This document shows, piece by piece, positions 13,032 to 24,403 of a DNA stretch of 64,000 bases. The position numbers were made by a program, and so were the translations under genes. The stretch is taken from positions 248,001 to 312,000 of the forward strand of contig JADPYG010000091.1 of assembly GCA_017654735.1 (NCBI GenBank), read 5' to 3'. The stretch is from Vishniacozyma victoriae. Lineage: Eukaryota > Basidiomycota > Tremellomycetes > Tremellales > Bulleribasidiaceae. The stretch's first letter is position 1; the number at the start of each line of letters is the position of its first letter. Under the pieces are notes generated by a model. The model ran no database searches. It was not told the DNA's origin and worked only from the letters and a program-made list of their open reading frames with translations.

Positions 13032-14560
13032 TTACAGCTCGTCCCTCTCTGCTTTATCACCCTCCTCGTCACGCTTTGGTTTATCTTTCCTCCTTAAATA
13101 CTCCTTGACCAGCTTGAGTATCGTCTCTTTATCGATCCCATTTCCACCAGCATCTCCTTCCCCGCCAATGATATCTGTCTGCAGAATTACCTGTTCATCC
13201 CCCTCTTCTAGTGTTATCAACATTACCTCCCCCTCTTCTCCTTCTACTGCTCCTCCTTCTAGTAATTGACTCAAGGCGTCCTTGAGTCCGGTTACTGATA
13301 CTCCATCTTCCATTTGGATTTCTTGGTAGAGCCCCTTGTCCCCGACCGGACGCTCGATCATTCCCCCTAATCTACCATCGCTACCCTCGCCTAGCCCAGA
13401 CTTGTCTCCTCCATCTACCACTTCCACCTCACCCAACCCCTTTCCAATAGTCAAGAATGGCATGACTACTTCTTCCCCACTCACCCACTTTTCAAACTCA
13501 GAATCACTAATAACCTCCCTACACCTGATTTTTGCCATTTCAACATCACTATGATCCGCCCTAAATCCAGGTAAACCACATAAATGCGGACTATGTATGA
13601 TCATGACATAATTACATATACTCGTTTCTTTGATTAAATAAATCGAATCGGTAGTAGTCATTGAACAATGGATTTGAACTTCGATTTCACGGGGTTTACC
13701 GTTTAACTCGCATTTCGTACCGTCTTGCCATCTTTGGACTAGGTATCGTGAGGAAGGTTGAAGTCCGTAAGAGACGGCGTTATCTTTGTTTAGGCGATCT
13801 ATTGAGGTTCCTCCGTGAGAAGAGGATTTGGAGTCGAGGAGGTTCTTCCGTTTAGCATTGGGTGGCTTTTCGGGATGGGCTCGACCTAGAGTATATGCGT
13901 CGTAGCGGGGGTCTTCTTCTGGGATAAATCCACCTGGAGGATGAGGGTGTTTGTGTGGTCCTTGGCGGAATTGTCGAATGTGGTCGTTGTGGCAGTACCT
14001 ATCATTAGCCCTGTCGAATGCGGGTGGTAGATATAACAAAGGGGGCTTACGAGTAGGTGAACCAATAGCCTTGTTGGGTATACAGACATTTTCCCTCCAG
14101 ATGACTTAAAGCCGCCCATCCCTGAGCTGGATCCACTTCCTCATGATCATCCTCTTTTGCCGACTGCGCTGCGGTACTATTCTCCGAAGGCATCAAGCAG
14201 AGATAATCATGTTGAAGTGATTCGTCCAAGGAGGGTAGTTTCATGGGTACTATTTCCAACTACCATCAGCTCCTCGTCACAACACCCCAGACTCACTTTC
14301 ACACCCTCCTCTCCTTGACTGTCATTTCCAGAAACATGTTTCCTTCCCTCAAATCTCGTCTGCGTGAAATCATTCTCGTATTCAACGCCATCTCGCAGAC
14401 ATGCCTTAGCGTCCGATGACGACAAAGGTAATTCATTCAGGTAATCGATTTGGTATTTTGGAAAAGCGAGGAGGTCCCGGAGTTGATGAGATCCATGCCG
14501 GAGTGCGTTTGACGGTAGTAGGGTTGCAAGAGCGCTTAAGTAGATGGAGAGGTTGCGCAT
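13032..14560 (-). CDS. YOS9: ER lectin Yos9/OS-9 homologue
   Basis: Lectin of ER-associated degradation that recognises trimmed N-glycans on misfolded proteins and delivers them to the Hrd1 ligase. Three exons (14560-14297, 14259-14051, 13998-13032) give 479 residues. Residues 1-20 look like a signal peptide (LSIYLSALATLLPSNA). The mannose-6-phosphate-receptor-homology domain runs from about residue 145 (GKCLYTQQGYWFTYSYCHND) through YLVQRWQDGTKCELNGKPRE to CGLPGF, with the Gln-Trp and Cys pattern of the family. The C terminus ends in RDEL, a KDEL/HDEL-like ER retrieval signal, after an acidic tail. The gene is divergent from the SNF2-RING gene, and a GTCACGTGAC palindrome lies about 60 bp upstream of its ATG. 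Confidence 0.93.
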
Positions 14561-14947
14561 TGCTGTATATGGGTAGTAATCAGATAGGTGAGTGAGCTGG
14601 AAGGGGGTTGACTCAGTGAGGTCACGTGACTAGAATTCCCCTCTTGTGTGTTCACAACCGCCCACCACAACAGCTACGTATGCGTGCATATCAGATGAAG
14701 ACCCAGGATGCGAGATCGGCCAGCCCGATGTATACTAGACAGATGATATGATGCATAGGTTATCGATGTTGATGATGTAAGCCTGTATACCTGGTAATGG
14801 GATCTTTTTACAACTAGTAATGACTAAGCATTTTGCCTGACTACCATCATCATTGTGTCGAGTATTTCATTACATCTATCACACTTCATACATCAATCCC
14901 TTGTACATTCTTGTATGACTCCCTCGACACGGCATCGATAATTCACA
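14561..14947. other. Divergent promoter region YOS9 / SNF2-RING
   Basis: 387 bp between two divergent starts, with no coding region. Apart from the CACGTG palindrome I see no clear element. Confidence 0.5.
14621..14630. promoter_or_regulatory. GTCACGTGAC palindrome (E-box)
   Basis: A perfect 10-bp palindrome with a CACGTG core, about 60 bp upstream of the YOS9 start. CACGTG cores bind bHLH factors such as Cbf1. The factor used here is unknown. Confidence 0.5.
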
Positions 14948-17900
14948 ATGGAGGATCAACCTTCGATCTTGCCCGAAAACGAGCCTCAAGTCCAGCCCGA
15001 GCCCCAGCCAGAAGTTGAAGCAGGATTATCGATACCTTCCTTGCCACACCCAACCCATGATTCTATCGATCTTACCGGTGATTCGGACGATGGAGGGGAC
15101 AATACGCCTACTGAATTCGATGGTTCATCTCGACCCGCGCAGAATGGAGGGCAAGTGGGTTTGAATGGGTTCTCGGGTGGTCCGAGCGTCATGAATGGGA
15201 ATGGGAATGGAATTGCGAATGGACATCAAGCTGGACCAAGCACGCAACAACAATCATATCCCTCGTTCTATAGTAAAGGCCCTCTTCGACCACCTTCTTT
15301 CGGATCACCGTCCTTCAGTACGCACCCACCCAACGGACAAGGCAATATACACCCTCCACCAAATTACTTTCAAACAAGTTTCCAATCGAATCTAAACCTA
15401 AGCAACAACACCAACGGTTCCCATTTTCAAAACCCTTACAATCAATCATCGAACATATACTCTCCTCGTCAACCGGTAGCTGGACCTTCGAATGATGGAT
15501 TCTCATCATCGTCAGCCATTGATTTAACGTCCAATATGCCTTCACCCGTCACTCCTCATAACCCAAAGAAACCGATCTTTATCGGAGCGATCACGACCGA
15601 TTTATTCATGCTCTATCCTAGCCCTATTGTGTATATTGGCGCTCAGAGTCCGGATGATAAGGAACGGTTGGAAGTGGTTCAGTACAGAGGAGCGGAGTTC
15701 TTGAAAGTCAAGCTCAAGGTTTGTTTCTCTTTGAGAATGATGGGGAGTGGAGCTAATGATAGTACCGCCAAGCTGGAGCCGTACCTAAGAAAACGGATCA
15801 GTGGTTGACTCCCAGTAGGGATGTTGTGCAGGTCATGACTCCCGGGATGACTCAGTATATTGGAGAACTCAATCCTCAAATGACGGATCTTCTCGTTTCA
15901 CACTTGTCAAGGGGTCTACTGAGGCTGGAGGGATTCGCAATGAGGATACAACATGATGCGGTAGGTTATGTTTCTATCATCTCAAGAGAGAATGCTGATG
16001 GGCAGCAATCATTCAGTCTCCGAATGAACGTCATGATGTTCACCCTCCCCGCCAATGTCAACTACATCTCCTCAACTCTACTCGCCAACAATCTATACCT
16101 CCTAGATCCAATCCCACCATACGACCCCTACCGCCACGCCGATGCACCACCCTACCAGAACCCACATGGAGGAGGGCATATTTCAGCAGCAGCGGCTCAG
16201 AGGGCACAAGCGTTATTAGCAGGTGGATATGGTGGGAACTACATTCCTCAAGAGAGAACGAATCAGGTGGAAGTCCAACGTCGGCAGGTCGATGAGGTTT
16301 ATACGACATTGGAGATGGGTGGGGAATTGGAACAAAGTGATCCTGGACCACTCATCAAGACGGAACTTTTCCCACATCAGCGAAAAGCTCTCACCTTTTT
16401 GCTTCAGAGGGAACAAGATTGGTCATCTCTCAAAAGGGCTAGAAAGTACTACGATAAAGCCCAAAAGAAAAAGATGAAGAATCTAAGTAAGGTGAAAGGG
16501 AAGGAGGCGGAAGTAGGAAGTGCAGAAGCGGAGGCCAAGAATGGGGAAGATAAGGATGTGGAAGATGGGGCGGAAGGGACAGAGGGGACGAAAGAAAGTA
16601 CCCCGGCTGCAGAGGAGGAGGACAAGGGAAAAGCTAGAGATATCTCGAGGTCATTATGGGAACCTCACAAGGATGAGAAGGGAAAGATTAAGATGTGGAA
16701 GAACAAGATCACTGCAGAGGAGATCAAAGTGAAGAAAGGGGATAAACCACCAGATTGCAAAGGTGCCATTCTCGCTGACGATGTAAGCTTTGGATAATTG
16801 TTGAAGTGGTAAAGCTGATGAATAGATGGGTCTAGGTAAAACACTTTCGATCGTCTCGCTAATTGCCGCGACCCGCCGAGCAGCAAAGAAGTTCCAGAAA
16901 TCCGAACTCGTCAGTCCCTCTTCTCCAGTCGAAAAGAAACCGGAACTCGACCCGTCAATCATGAAGACCAAGGTGTTCGGTATGCCCGATGTACCCGATC
17001 TTAATGATGGTAAAAAGCGAAAGAGGGATCTGGAAGAAGTGAAAACATCCGTACCGGTACTGAAATCGAGGGGAACTTTACTCGTCTGCCCCATGTCTAC
17101 GATCACGAATTGGGAAGATCAAATCCGAGAGCACTGGAATGGGGATGTTCAAGTCGTCGGAGGAGCTTCAGGCCAGATGCTCAAGCCACCAGAAAAGAAA
17201 TGGAAAGTCCCTAAACGGACCAACGGATCTTCTTCGGACGAGGACGATGAATTTGACGCTCTTAAAATATACGTTTACCATGGACCTAGTCGATGTTCTG
17301 ATCCGGCAATAATTGCCGACTTTGATATCGTCATTACCAGTTACAATACCCTTGCCAATGAGTATTCGAAATCAAATGCGAATTGTGAAGATACGCCGGT
17401 AGATACCGCCAATAATAGTGACGAGGAGTTTGGCGACACCTCCACCAACCCTAGGGCGGTCAAGCCAGAGGTCGAAGCTGAGATCAAGGCAAATGAGGTG
17501 GCTGATGCGATGCGAAAGAAGAAGAAGGGTAAAGGCTCTTTGATGGCCAAGACACCTGAAAAGAGCCCACTCCAGTCAATTCAGTGGTTCCGGGTCGCTC
17601 TTGATGAGGCTCAGTGAGTTTACCTGGAGGAGTATGGGCTAACGATAGTTATATCAAGACTGCCGCTACTGTCGCATCCCGAGCAGCATGTGCTGTAGAT
17701 GCCGACCGACGAATCGCATTGACCGGTACACCTATCCAGAACAAGATTGAAGATATCTGGGCATTATTCAAATTCCTCCGCCTTAAACCGATTGATGAAA
17801 AGGAACAATTCACCAAATACATCTCGGCACCATGCAAGATCGGTAATCAAGTTGGTGTGGCCCGTCTTCAGCTGGTTATGCGATGTTGTACCCTTCGACG

Positions 17901-19383
17901 AACCAAGGACTCGACCGCCGACGATGGACGTAGAATTCTAAATCTTCCTCCTAGGAAGGAATCGCAAATGTGGCTTGAACTCCGTGAAGACGAACGGGCG
18001 ATATACGATGCTCGACATGCCCAAGGGAAAGCCGAACTTGAGAATTTCCAACAAGAAGAGGTTGGATCGAGAAACTATGCCCATGTCCTCCAACAGATTC
18101 TGAGATTGAGGCAGACATGTAATCATGTTGATCTTGCTCAGATGGATCCTGTGGAAGAAGATTATGATGGGACGATCATGGATTATGAAGTTGCTGTTGC
18201 TGGGATTCAGGCACATGGGTTGAATCAGAATAGGGGAGTCTCGGTGGTCTGTTTCATGAAAGATGGGGAAGGGGCGAATTGTGCGGAATGTAATTACGAT
18301 TACAATGATTACTTCCCATCAATGGCCACGGCGGAGTTGGAAGATTCGAAATTGAAAAAGAAGATGCCAACCCCCCTTCTCCTTACCAAATGTCTACATA
18401 TCTACTGTGAGTTTCTACCCTCTTTACCACATACTGAGACTGATTTGATAGGTCCGAAATGCTTCAAAGGCTCAGTTCATCCGGGATATTCAAAGAGAAT
18501 GAAAGAACAAGCAGCAAGGGCATGTGGGATATGTCAAACAATGTTACGACTCCCTTATGACGTTACGGAAATCGTACCCCCCGACTCGGCCGAAGCGCAA
18601 GTACCAGCCGACCAACCAAAACGAAAGAGGAAGCGATACATTCGACCCCCAGGGGAGAAACCGAATTTATCGACAAAAATGCAGTTCTTGTATGAAGAAC
18701 TCATGGCTGCATCCAAGAAGAATCCGAATTCAAAGAACTATGATCCATTCGCTTTACCTATAGGTGATGAGATTGAGGAGTTGGATGAAGCTGGAAGACC
18801 GTATATCGTCAAGAGTGTTGTCTTGTATGTCCCCTCCCTCCTATCTCTTTTATTTAAGCTAACGGACAGCTCACAATGGACGACAATGCTGGATCGAATA
18901 GGAGACATGTTGGAAGAAGCTCAAATCCGATACGCAAGGCTCGATGGAACAATGACAAGAGAAGATCGAGCGAAAGCATGTGATGATCTGAAATTCAATA
19001 AGAAAGTCGAGATCTTGCTGGTTTCCACGAGAGCTGGTGGGGTTGGATTGAACTTGACGGCGGCTTCTAGGTGTTTCTTGGTGGATCCTTATTGGAATCC
19101 GAGTGTTGAAGCTCAGGCTATTGATCGTATCGTGAGTCTTTCTCCCTTTGTCATATTCGTCTCCTTCTTCTGCAAACACTTGATCGATGCTGATGACCAG
19201 CACCGAATGGGTCAGACGAGACCTGTTATCGCTATCAAGTTGATGATCAACAACTCGGTAGAGCAGAGATTACATAAACTACAACAAAAGAAGGCGAATC
19301 TTGCCCAAATCTCCTTGAATAAGTTATCGAGAAAGGATCTGATGGCTCAGAAAGCCGAGGAACTGGCTGAGTTGTTCAAGTAG
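14948..19383 (+). CDS. SNF2-family helicase with internal RING (Rad5/HLTF/Uls1 type)
   Basis: DNA-dependent ATPase translocase with an embedded ubiquitin-ligase RING. Introns 15719-15762, 15961-16005, 16783-16825, 17614-17648, 18407-18451, 18825-18869 and 19132-19200 give about 1369 residues. The second intron is 45 nt and frame-neutral, so it could be retained. The N terminus is disordered and holds SIDLTGDSDDG and AIDLTS, which resemble SUMO-interacting motifs. A KPIFIGAITT segment may be HIRAN-like. Helicase motifs: DDMGLGKT (I), LDEAH (II, split by an intron), ALTGTPIQNK (III), VVFSQWTTMLD (IV), STRAGGVGLNLTAA (V) and QAIDRI plus HRMGQTRPV (VI). Between them a C3HC4 RING reads CAEC...KCLHIYCPKC...CGIC. 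This order is that of Rad5, HLTF and Uls1. Which of these is the orthologue is not settled. Confidence 0.9.
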
Positions 19384-19462
19384 AAGTGAAGTAGAAGTGA
19401 ATTCTGAATGTCTCCGGCATATACATCATATTATTATAGATCATACATGTATACAACTGTTG

Positions 19463-20666
19463 TTACAGCTTCGCTTTATCTCCCACCCAATCACTCAACA
19501 GACCATCCGCTTCGACTGCTCTGCGTAAGGCTCCCGCCCCATTACGGATTTCCCATTCTATCCGTTCCGTCATACTTCTCTGACCTGGTGCTAGCCTCTC
19601 GAATGTCGGTTCTTGATCATACCCCACCATAGCGGCATGTATGAGAATCGCCCTTTCATCAGCTCCTTCCTTGACGCTCGAAGGGGGACATACGCAGTAA
19701 GTCCATAAACGGGTTTAACCCCTCCTCCCTCTCTTCCAGTAAGGAACCGATGCATCCTCACTTTCTGTCCCGATTCGCCCCATGATACATCCCTATATTG
19801 ATAATACCGTCCATCACCTCCTCCTATCTCTTCCTCTCGGAGATCAAGGGATCGATTAGCATAAGGGACCATCGGAGGTGGACCAATCGTTCCGAGGGAA
19901 GTATCGATACGGTCGGAACGGAATTGCCAACCTGGTATTTGTGAGGGACGATGGTGGAGGAATGAAGCTAGTGGCATTGAGAATAAGTGAGATACTTCGG
20001 CAGGATTCAGGATTGGGTTGATGGAAGTATCGATCACTAGGAAGATTACCCTTCTCGTCAGCTCTGAAAAGGGAGAGGACGTACGGTGTGACAATTAGGG
20101 AATTACCGGCCAGATATGGAGGGAGATTGCATAGTCTCCTCACTTTTTCGGGGTCAATCGGTAGCCCGATCTTCCATTAGCGGCTTCATATACAAAAATC
20201 AGGCGAGAGATACCTCTTCATAAGCTTCTCGTCTCTGTTGATCAGCGACGACTTTTCGAAAGATGAGTGTCATACCGCAGTCCCTTCCGCATCGATGTCT
20301 CCCTTCTCATACTTTCCACCAGGTAATGCAGTATCCTGAGCATACGTCCTCATATCTCCAGCTCGTCTACTCATCAGCTTTACCTGATTTATAGACTTAC
20401 GTAGAAAGTAACACATATAAATCCCCTAACCTACCGACGAATATACTACCCATCAGCTGCTTTCAGAAAGGTAGACGTACATAACAGCGACGGCAGCGCA
20501 TCTCTTCTTGGGGTACCTCCTCTGCTCCATAGGTGGTTCATATTGCATAAAGCGATGTAGACATCTACCATGAGCGCAGAATCAGAGTAGGGGGAGGGAC
20601 GAACTGTAAAGACTCAGGCTTGAGAGGTAGCAGTAGCGATTCGAGAGGTCTTGGATTACGTGACAT
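19463..20666 (-). CDS. PCD1: Nudix hydrolase, peroxisomal coenzyme A diphosphatase-like
   Basis: Splits CoA and its oxidised forms to phosphopantetheine and 3',5'-ADP. Eight exons (20666-20605, 20564-20481, 20445-20401, 20366-20276, 20234-20214, 20170-20085, 20050-19694, 19652-19463) join to 311 residues. The Nudix box is ALPGGKYEKGD then REAYEEIGLP. REAYEE is encoded by a 21-nt exon. Further family marks are CAAVAVIIFVGRLGDLYVLL before the box, LNPAEVSHLFSMPL after it and PVYGLTA near the C terminus. The first intron uses GTTCGT as donor. It joins SL-Q-CLHRF, which is why I take ATG 20666. No clear C-terminal PTS1 is seen (ends KAKL, weakly SKL-like). The stop lies only 79 bp from the convergent SNF2-RING stop. 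Confidence 0.88.
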
Positions 20667-21264
20667 CCTGACTTGACCGTAGCATACCGCTACTACGGTA
20701 AGCTTGTTGGTGAGATATCTCAAGAATAAGACTGGCTATATGATTGACGGTTGACGAGTTGATCCACCTTAACCGGGTTACCGGCGATGACCGATCCTGA
20801 TTGAAACACTATAGTTTGCCCCATTGCTCATGCTACCCCACTCCTGGATCGAGACTCTTGGGCGTTACACAGCCCTGGTGTTCTTGACCATTCCGAGCCG
20901 CTAAACCCATGCAAGATACATAGTATGCTTGCAAGATGACGATCCAAAGCATTGGTTGAGATTATTCAACCTAAAGTACTTGCAATATCAGGCGCGTCAT
21001 CTTTACGAAGATCAACGGTTCAACTCTTGATGTTGCTATTCACCTTTTGTCACTCCTCCTCCCGAACCTGTCCTTCTCAACCAGTCCTTTCAAACGTATT
21101 ATTCTTTACCTGTCATTCCCGACGAGTCGTTCCCACCTTGTCATTCCCACCTGTCACTGTGAAACCGTCAATCCCAATCGGTCAACGCCTACTCAGCCCC
21201 CACCTCGCTGCCACGACCTATCATCCCCTGCCCGAGCTTCTCAGTATGAAGCCAACGATCCCCG
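20667..21264. other. Intergenic region upstream of the paralogue triplet
   Basis: No gene is recognised. A CTTGATGTTGCTATTCACC stretch at about 21026 resembles stretches found 69 bp before the starts of the two downstream paralogues. It is followed by imperfect CCTGTCATTCCC-type repeats (21060-21170). The latter half stays open in more than one frame, so a longer first exon for the next gene is possible. Confidence 0.4.
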
Positions 21265-22560
21265 ATGCCCGGTTTGGGCCGACACATCTGGTACATACCA
21301 GGATCACAGCATACCTCGCCATCTTCGGAGCAGACCGAGCTCCCGGCTATCGACAGCCCATTTCCAACGTCCTCGCCGGGTTCCCAGGTATCACTCGGGC
21401 GCACAAGCGGGCCAAGAGCGATCCAACTCGCCATCTACCACGCCTATCTTCATTTGGCCAGGACCTTTGATCCGACATTTCGGTCATACCTCCATAACGG
21501 GGAACCCTGGGCCGAGCTGGGCGAAGCGTTGGAAATACTGGTGAGACACGGACGTGAAGCCTTGGTGTTCAATGGATTGTTGGGTAAGTACACCCCATCT
21601 TGCAACCGTTGTTGGAGCTTATAATATAGATCCTCTTCTTTTGATATTGCGATATGAGGTTATCCCGACCGCGGAATCGAAACGGGATCGTGACGACTCA
21701 TCTGCTCGGGACGCTCGCGGAGTCGCAATCGTCTTGAACCAGTGGCGTGCTTTGTCTGATCATGTCGTTGTGCTAGGGGTATGTTGGCTCTGCAAGGGTC
21801 CGCTGATCGGTAGGAGGAAGATACAAAGACATTGTTCTCGACCGATACATGGATTCTATGGAGCTTCTTGTCGTACGCTCTAGAGCCGCGAGGGACCCTC
21901 TGTTTGGAGGAGATGCCTTGTGGATCAATGTCTACACCTGAAGAGCTGGACTTTCCGCTATACATCGAGCTGTTCAAGATCCCCGCTTTCTCGGTCTCGA
22001 AACTGGATCTAAGCGGAAACAGACTTGATCGTAAGTCAAACCTGAAAATCTAGCTGACTGAAGGTCTGCCCGTTCAATGGATCTCGGGCTTTCCTCGATT
22101 GAGGATCCTCAATATCACCGGTTGCGGCTTGTCGTGCTTGCCGATCTACTGGCTTCGAACCAAGTTTCGTGTAGATGGAAATGTCGCTTTTCGCAGAACC
22201 CCAATGGGCGGACATGTCATCGCTCACACGATCCCAATAACCGGTCGGTCTCGCCAAATCCCATCGTTAGTGGTGTACTGCTTGATGCATCTCCGCCGTT
22301 CGTCTAATTCCAAGTCGAATTTGTCGAAGATGACAACAAATTACCGCGCCCACCGCGCCGAAGAACTCATCCAACGTTCCTACATTTGCGAATTGTGTGA
22401 TACAGAGTGTGCCACACGGATACAGGATTGGATGGACAAAACCATGCTGTATGAAATCACCCATCATCAGGGAGGAGTCAGGTATCTCGCGCTGGATGGA
22501 CGGATATGTCGACCTTGTTTCGAGTTCTTGACGACTCCTCCGCCGGTAGAGCTAGTTTAG
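21265..22560 (+). CDS. Tandem paralogue 1: leucine-rich segment + CELC/CRPC putative zinc module
   Basis: Four exons (21265-21583, 21630-21778, 21814-22030, 22064-22560) give 393 residues with intron phases 1, 0, 1. The first 55 residues are low-complexity. A helical region follows (AIQLAIYHAYLHLARTF), then a leucine-rich part with KLDLSGNRLD and LRILNITGCGLSCLP, typical of LRR asparagine/leucine spacing. The C-terminal module reads SYICELC, then DWMDK, then GRICRPCFEFL, four cysteines spaced like a treble clef or zinc ribbon. The two following genes share exon structure and this module. I do not know the function. Fungal LRR proteins with a terminal CxxC...CxxC exist, so this is probably a diverged branch of that group. 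The start is uncertain: a stop in frame at 21247 makes 21265 the first usable ATG unless an upstream exon exists. Confidence 0.72.
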
Positions 22561-22788
22561 AATTCTGACCTTGACACCAGTACCTTAGACTGTTAGCTTA
22601 GATGTACTCTGATATTGTATATAACTTAGCATGTAGATGACCGCAGGTTGCGCTCATTATTCCCCGACCAACGAGTACCCGCACACTCGCCCGGTCTACC
22701 GGCCACAGTCCTTGCTGATCTTGACTTTGCTTTCCATCCGTCATTTGTGTCTTTTATCGATCCAGCCAGCAAAGCATGCTATGCGCCA

Positions 22789-24127
22789 ATGCAAGCTCCC
22801 AATCTCGGTCGTGGCGAGTCTACCGATCAGTCGGGCGACGCGACAAGACCAACCTCGCAAAGAACGTACATTTCTGAAAGTCGTTCAACTACAAGCCCGT
22901 TGTTTCGGTTCGTCGGTGACAACATAGAATCGAAAGTCTTTGCCGTTCAACAAGCCTTCATCTCGGCTTATCGACGCGTGACTACGATCGTGGAGCCGGA
23001 ACCCGAGATGAGGTCAATGGGATGGGTCGCGTTGAGCAGGACTGTCGAGATTCTAAGGAGGCATGCGAATTCCAGTAGAGTTCGAGAGGTTTTTGACATG
23101 GACGTTCTTCATGGTAAGTCTTGTTAGAGATCGCTGGCATTGTGCGAATGCTTCGCTAATAGTACAGGTACCTTGTTGCGTATTATGTACCGTGATATCA
23201 TCCCACTGGCGAGTTCGGAGGAATATTTGGAAGAGATTAGCACAGAGGATTTCCGAGCCATGCGTCCATTAATGACCGAGTGTGCTATCCTTGCATCCGC
23301 GGGCTTGACGAGGGTAAGACCCTATCCAATCCAGATCAGTTTAACCCTGTTGATCCGCAGACTGAAGGTTCGGCAATACTTCTCTCGACCTCGAAATGGG
23401 TCCTGTATCGGTGCTTGGAACAAGGCATTCAACGCAAAAATATCATCGATCTCTCGTACCTCGGTCTCACAACAGCAGCAGACCTGGATCAGGTTGCGCG
23501 AGTCATGAAGATGTTCAAGCCTCCGTTCCACGGAGTAAGATCGATAGACCTGTCCAACAATAATCTCACCTGTATGATACTCCGTCTCAGGCGGTTCCAG
23601 CAGCTGACGCTATTGTATAGGTATTTCCTCTTTCTTCCTGTCTGTGTTCCCCCAACTGTTTGACCTGAACGTTACTGGTAATCCGATTACGACGTTTCCC
23701 ATCTCTATCATCAAGTCGCCCTCGATCGTTATTACATGGACAGACAAAGTCGGCAAATCCATCCCAACAGTGATAAGAGACCGCCTTCAATCTTCCAACG
23801 ACCTTCTCCCTCGGCCTCGCCAAACACTGTTTCAATGCTGTTTCAAGGTCTTACATCGATATTCCCCCAAGATCGATCTCTTGAAGTTAAACATGCCGCC
23901 CAAAAGTCCGAGATTTGATCGCTCAGTTGTACAGGTGTGAGTTGTGTGGTGAGGCTCCGGGGACTAAGGGTGAGAACTGGATGAGGGGGGTGGTAGTGTG
24001 GCATGGACAGCCTGCCATCCAGTTTCTTGGTCATCTGTGCGTTCCGTGTAGGACCTTCTTGGCGACAGGGAAGAGTTTGAGGAGAAGCGACCATCTCTCA
24101 ATATACAAGTACAAGTGTCCGCCGTGA
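22789..24127 (+). pseudogene. Tandem paralogue 2: frameshifted copy
   Basis: Exons 22789-23113, 23168-23313, 23361-23571 and 23621 onward match paralogues 1 and 3 in order and phase (1, 0, 1). The leucine-rich part is clear (SIDLSNNNLT, DLNVTGNPITTFP). In the last exon the upstream frame runs to a stop at 23940 without the cysteine module. The module itself (LIAQLYRCELCGE ... HLCVPCRTFL) lies in the next frame, open from 23891 to 24127. The switch must fall in 23891-23911, which contains CCCAAAAG, and no GT-AG intron of suitable phase fits. One base too many explains it. It is therefore a recent pseudogene or a sequence error. The copy is otherwise undamaged, which argues that the break is young. 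Confidence 0.7.
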
Positions 24128-24403
24128 ATTGACTACTTATGATGCAATTACACTATATATGTACCCGATTAGCTCAAACACTTCTCGTTCTCTGGCATGA
24201 TGATAGGAAACTCTCGAGGGGCGTTTATGGCTCAAGGCTCAACGCGCCTCTCCACTAAAGAGATCTATTGGCATGACGTGCAATCTCGGCAATCGTCGCG
24301 GAAACGCACCGGCGAAAGCCGATCCAATTCAACACTTGACATCACTTTCCACCTCTCGCATCTTTGTCCCACCGCGATAGCATGCGGCCATTGGGTACCA
24401 CGA

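Noticed and set aside
13009..13855. Plus-strand open frames opposite YOS9
   Set aside because: They are the reverse of a well-supported coding region and show only Ser/Pro-rich composition.
24197..24403. Upstream in-frame extension of paralogue 3
   Set aside because: Shows only weak similarity to the neighbouring copy, and the conserved 69-bp spacing supports the later ATG. It is not excluded.
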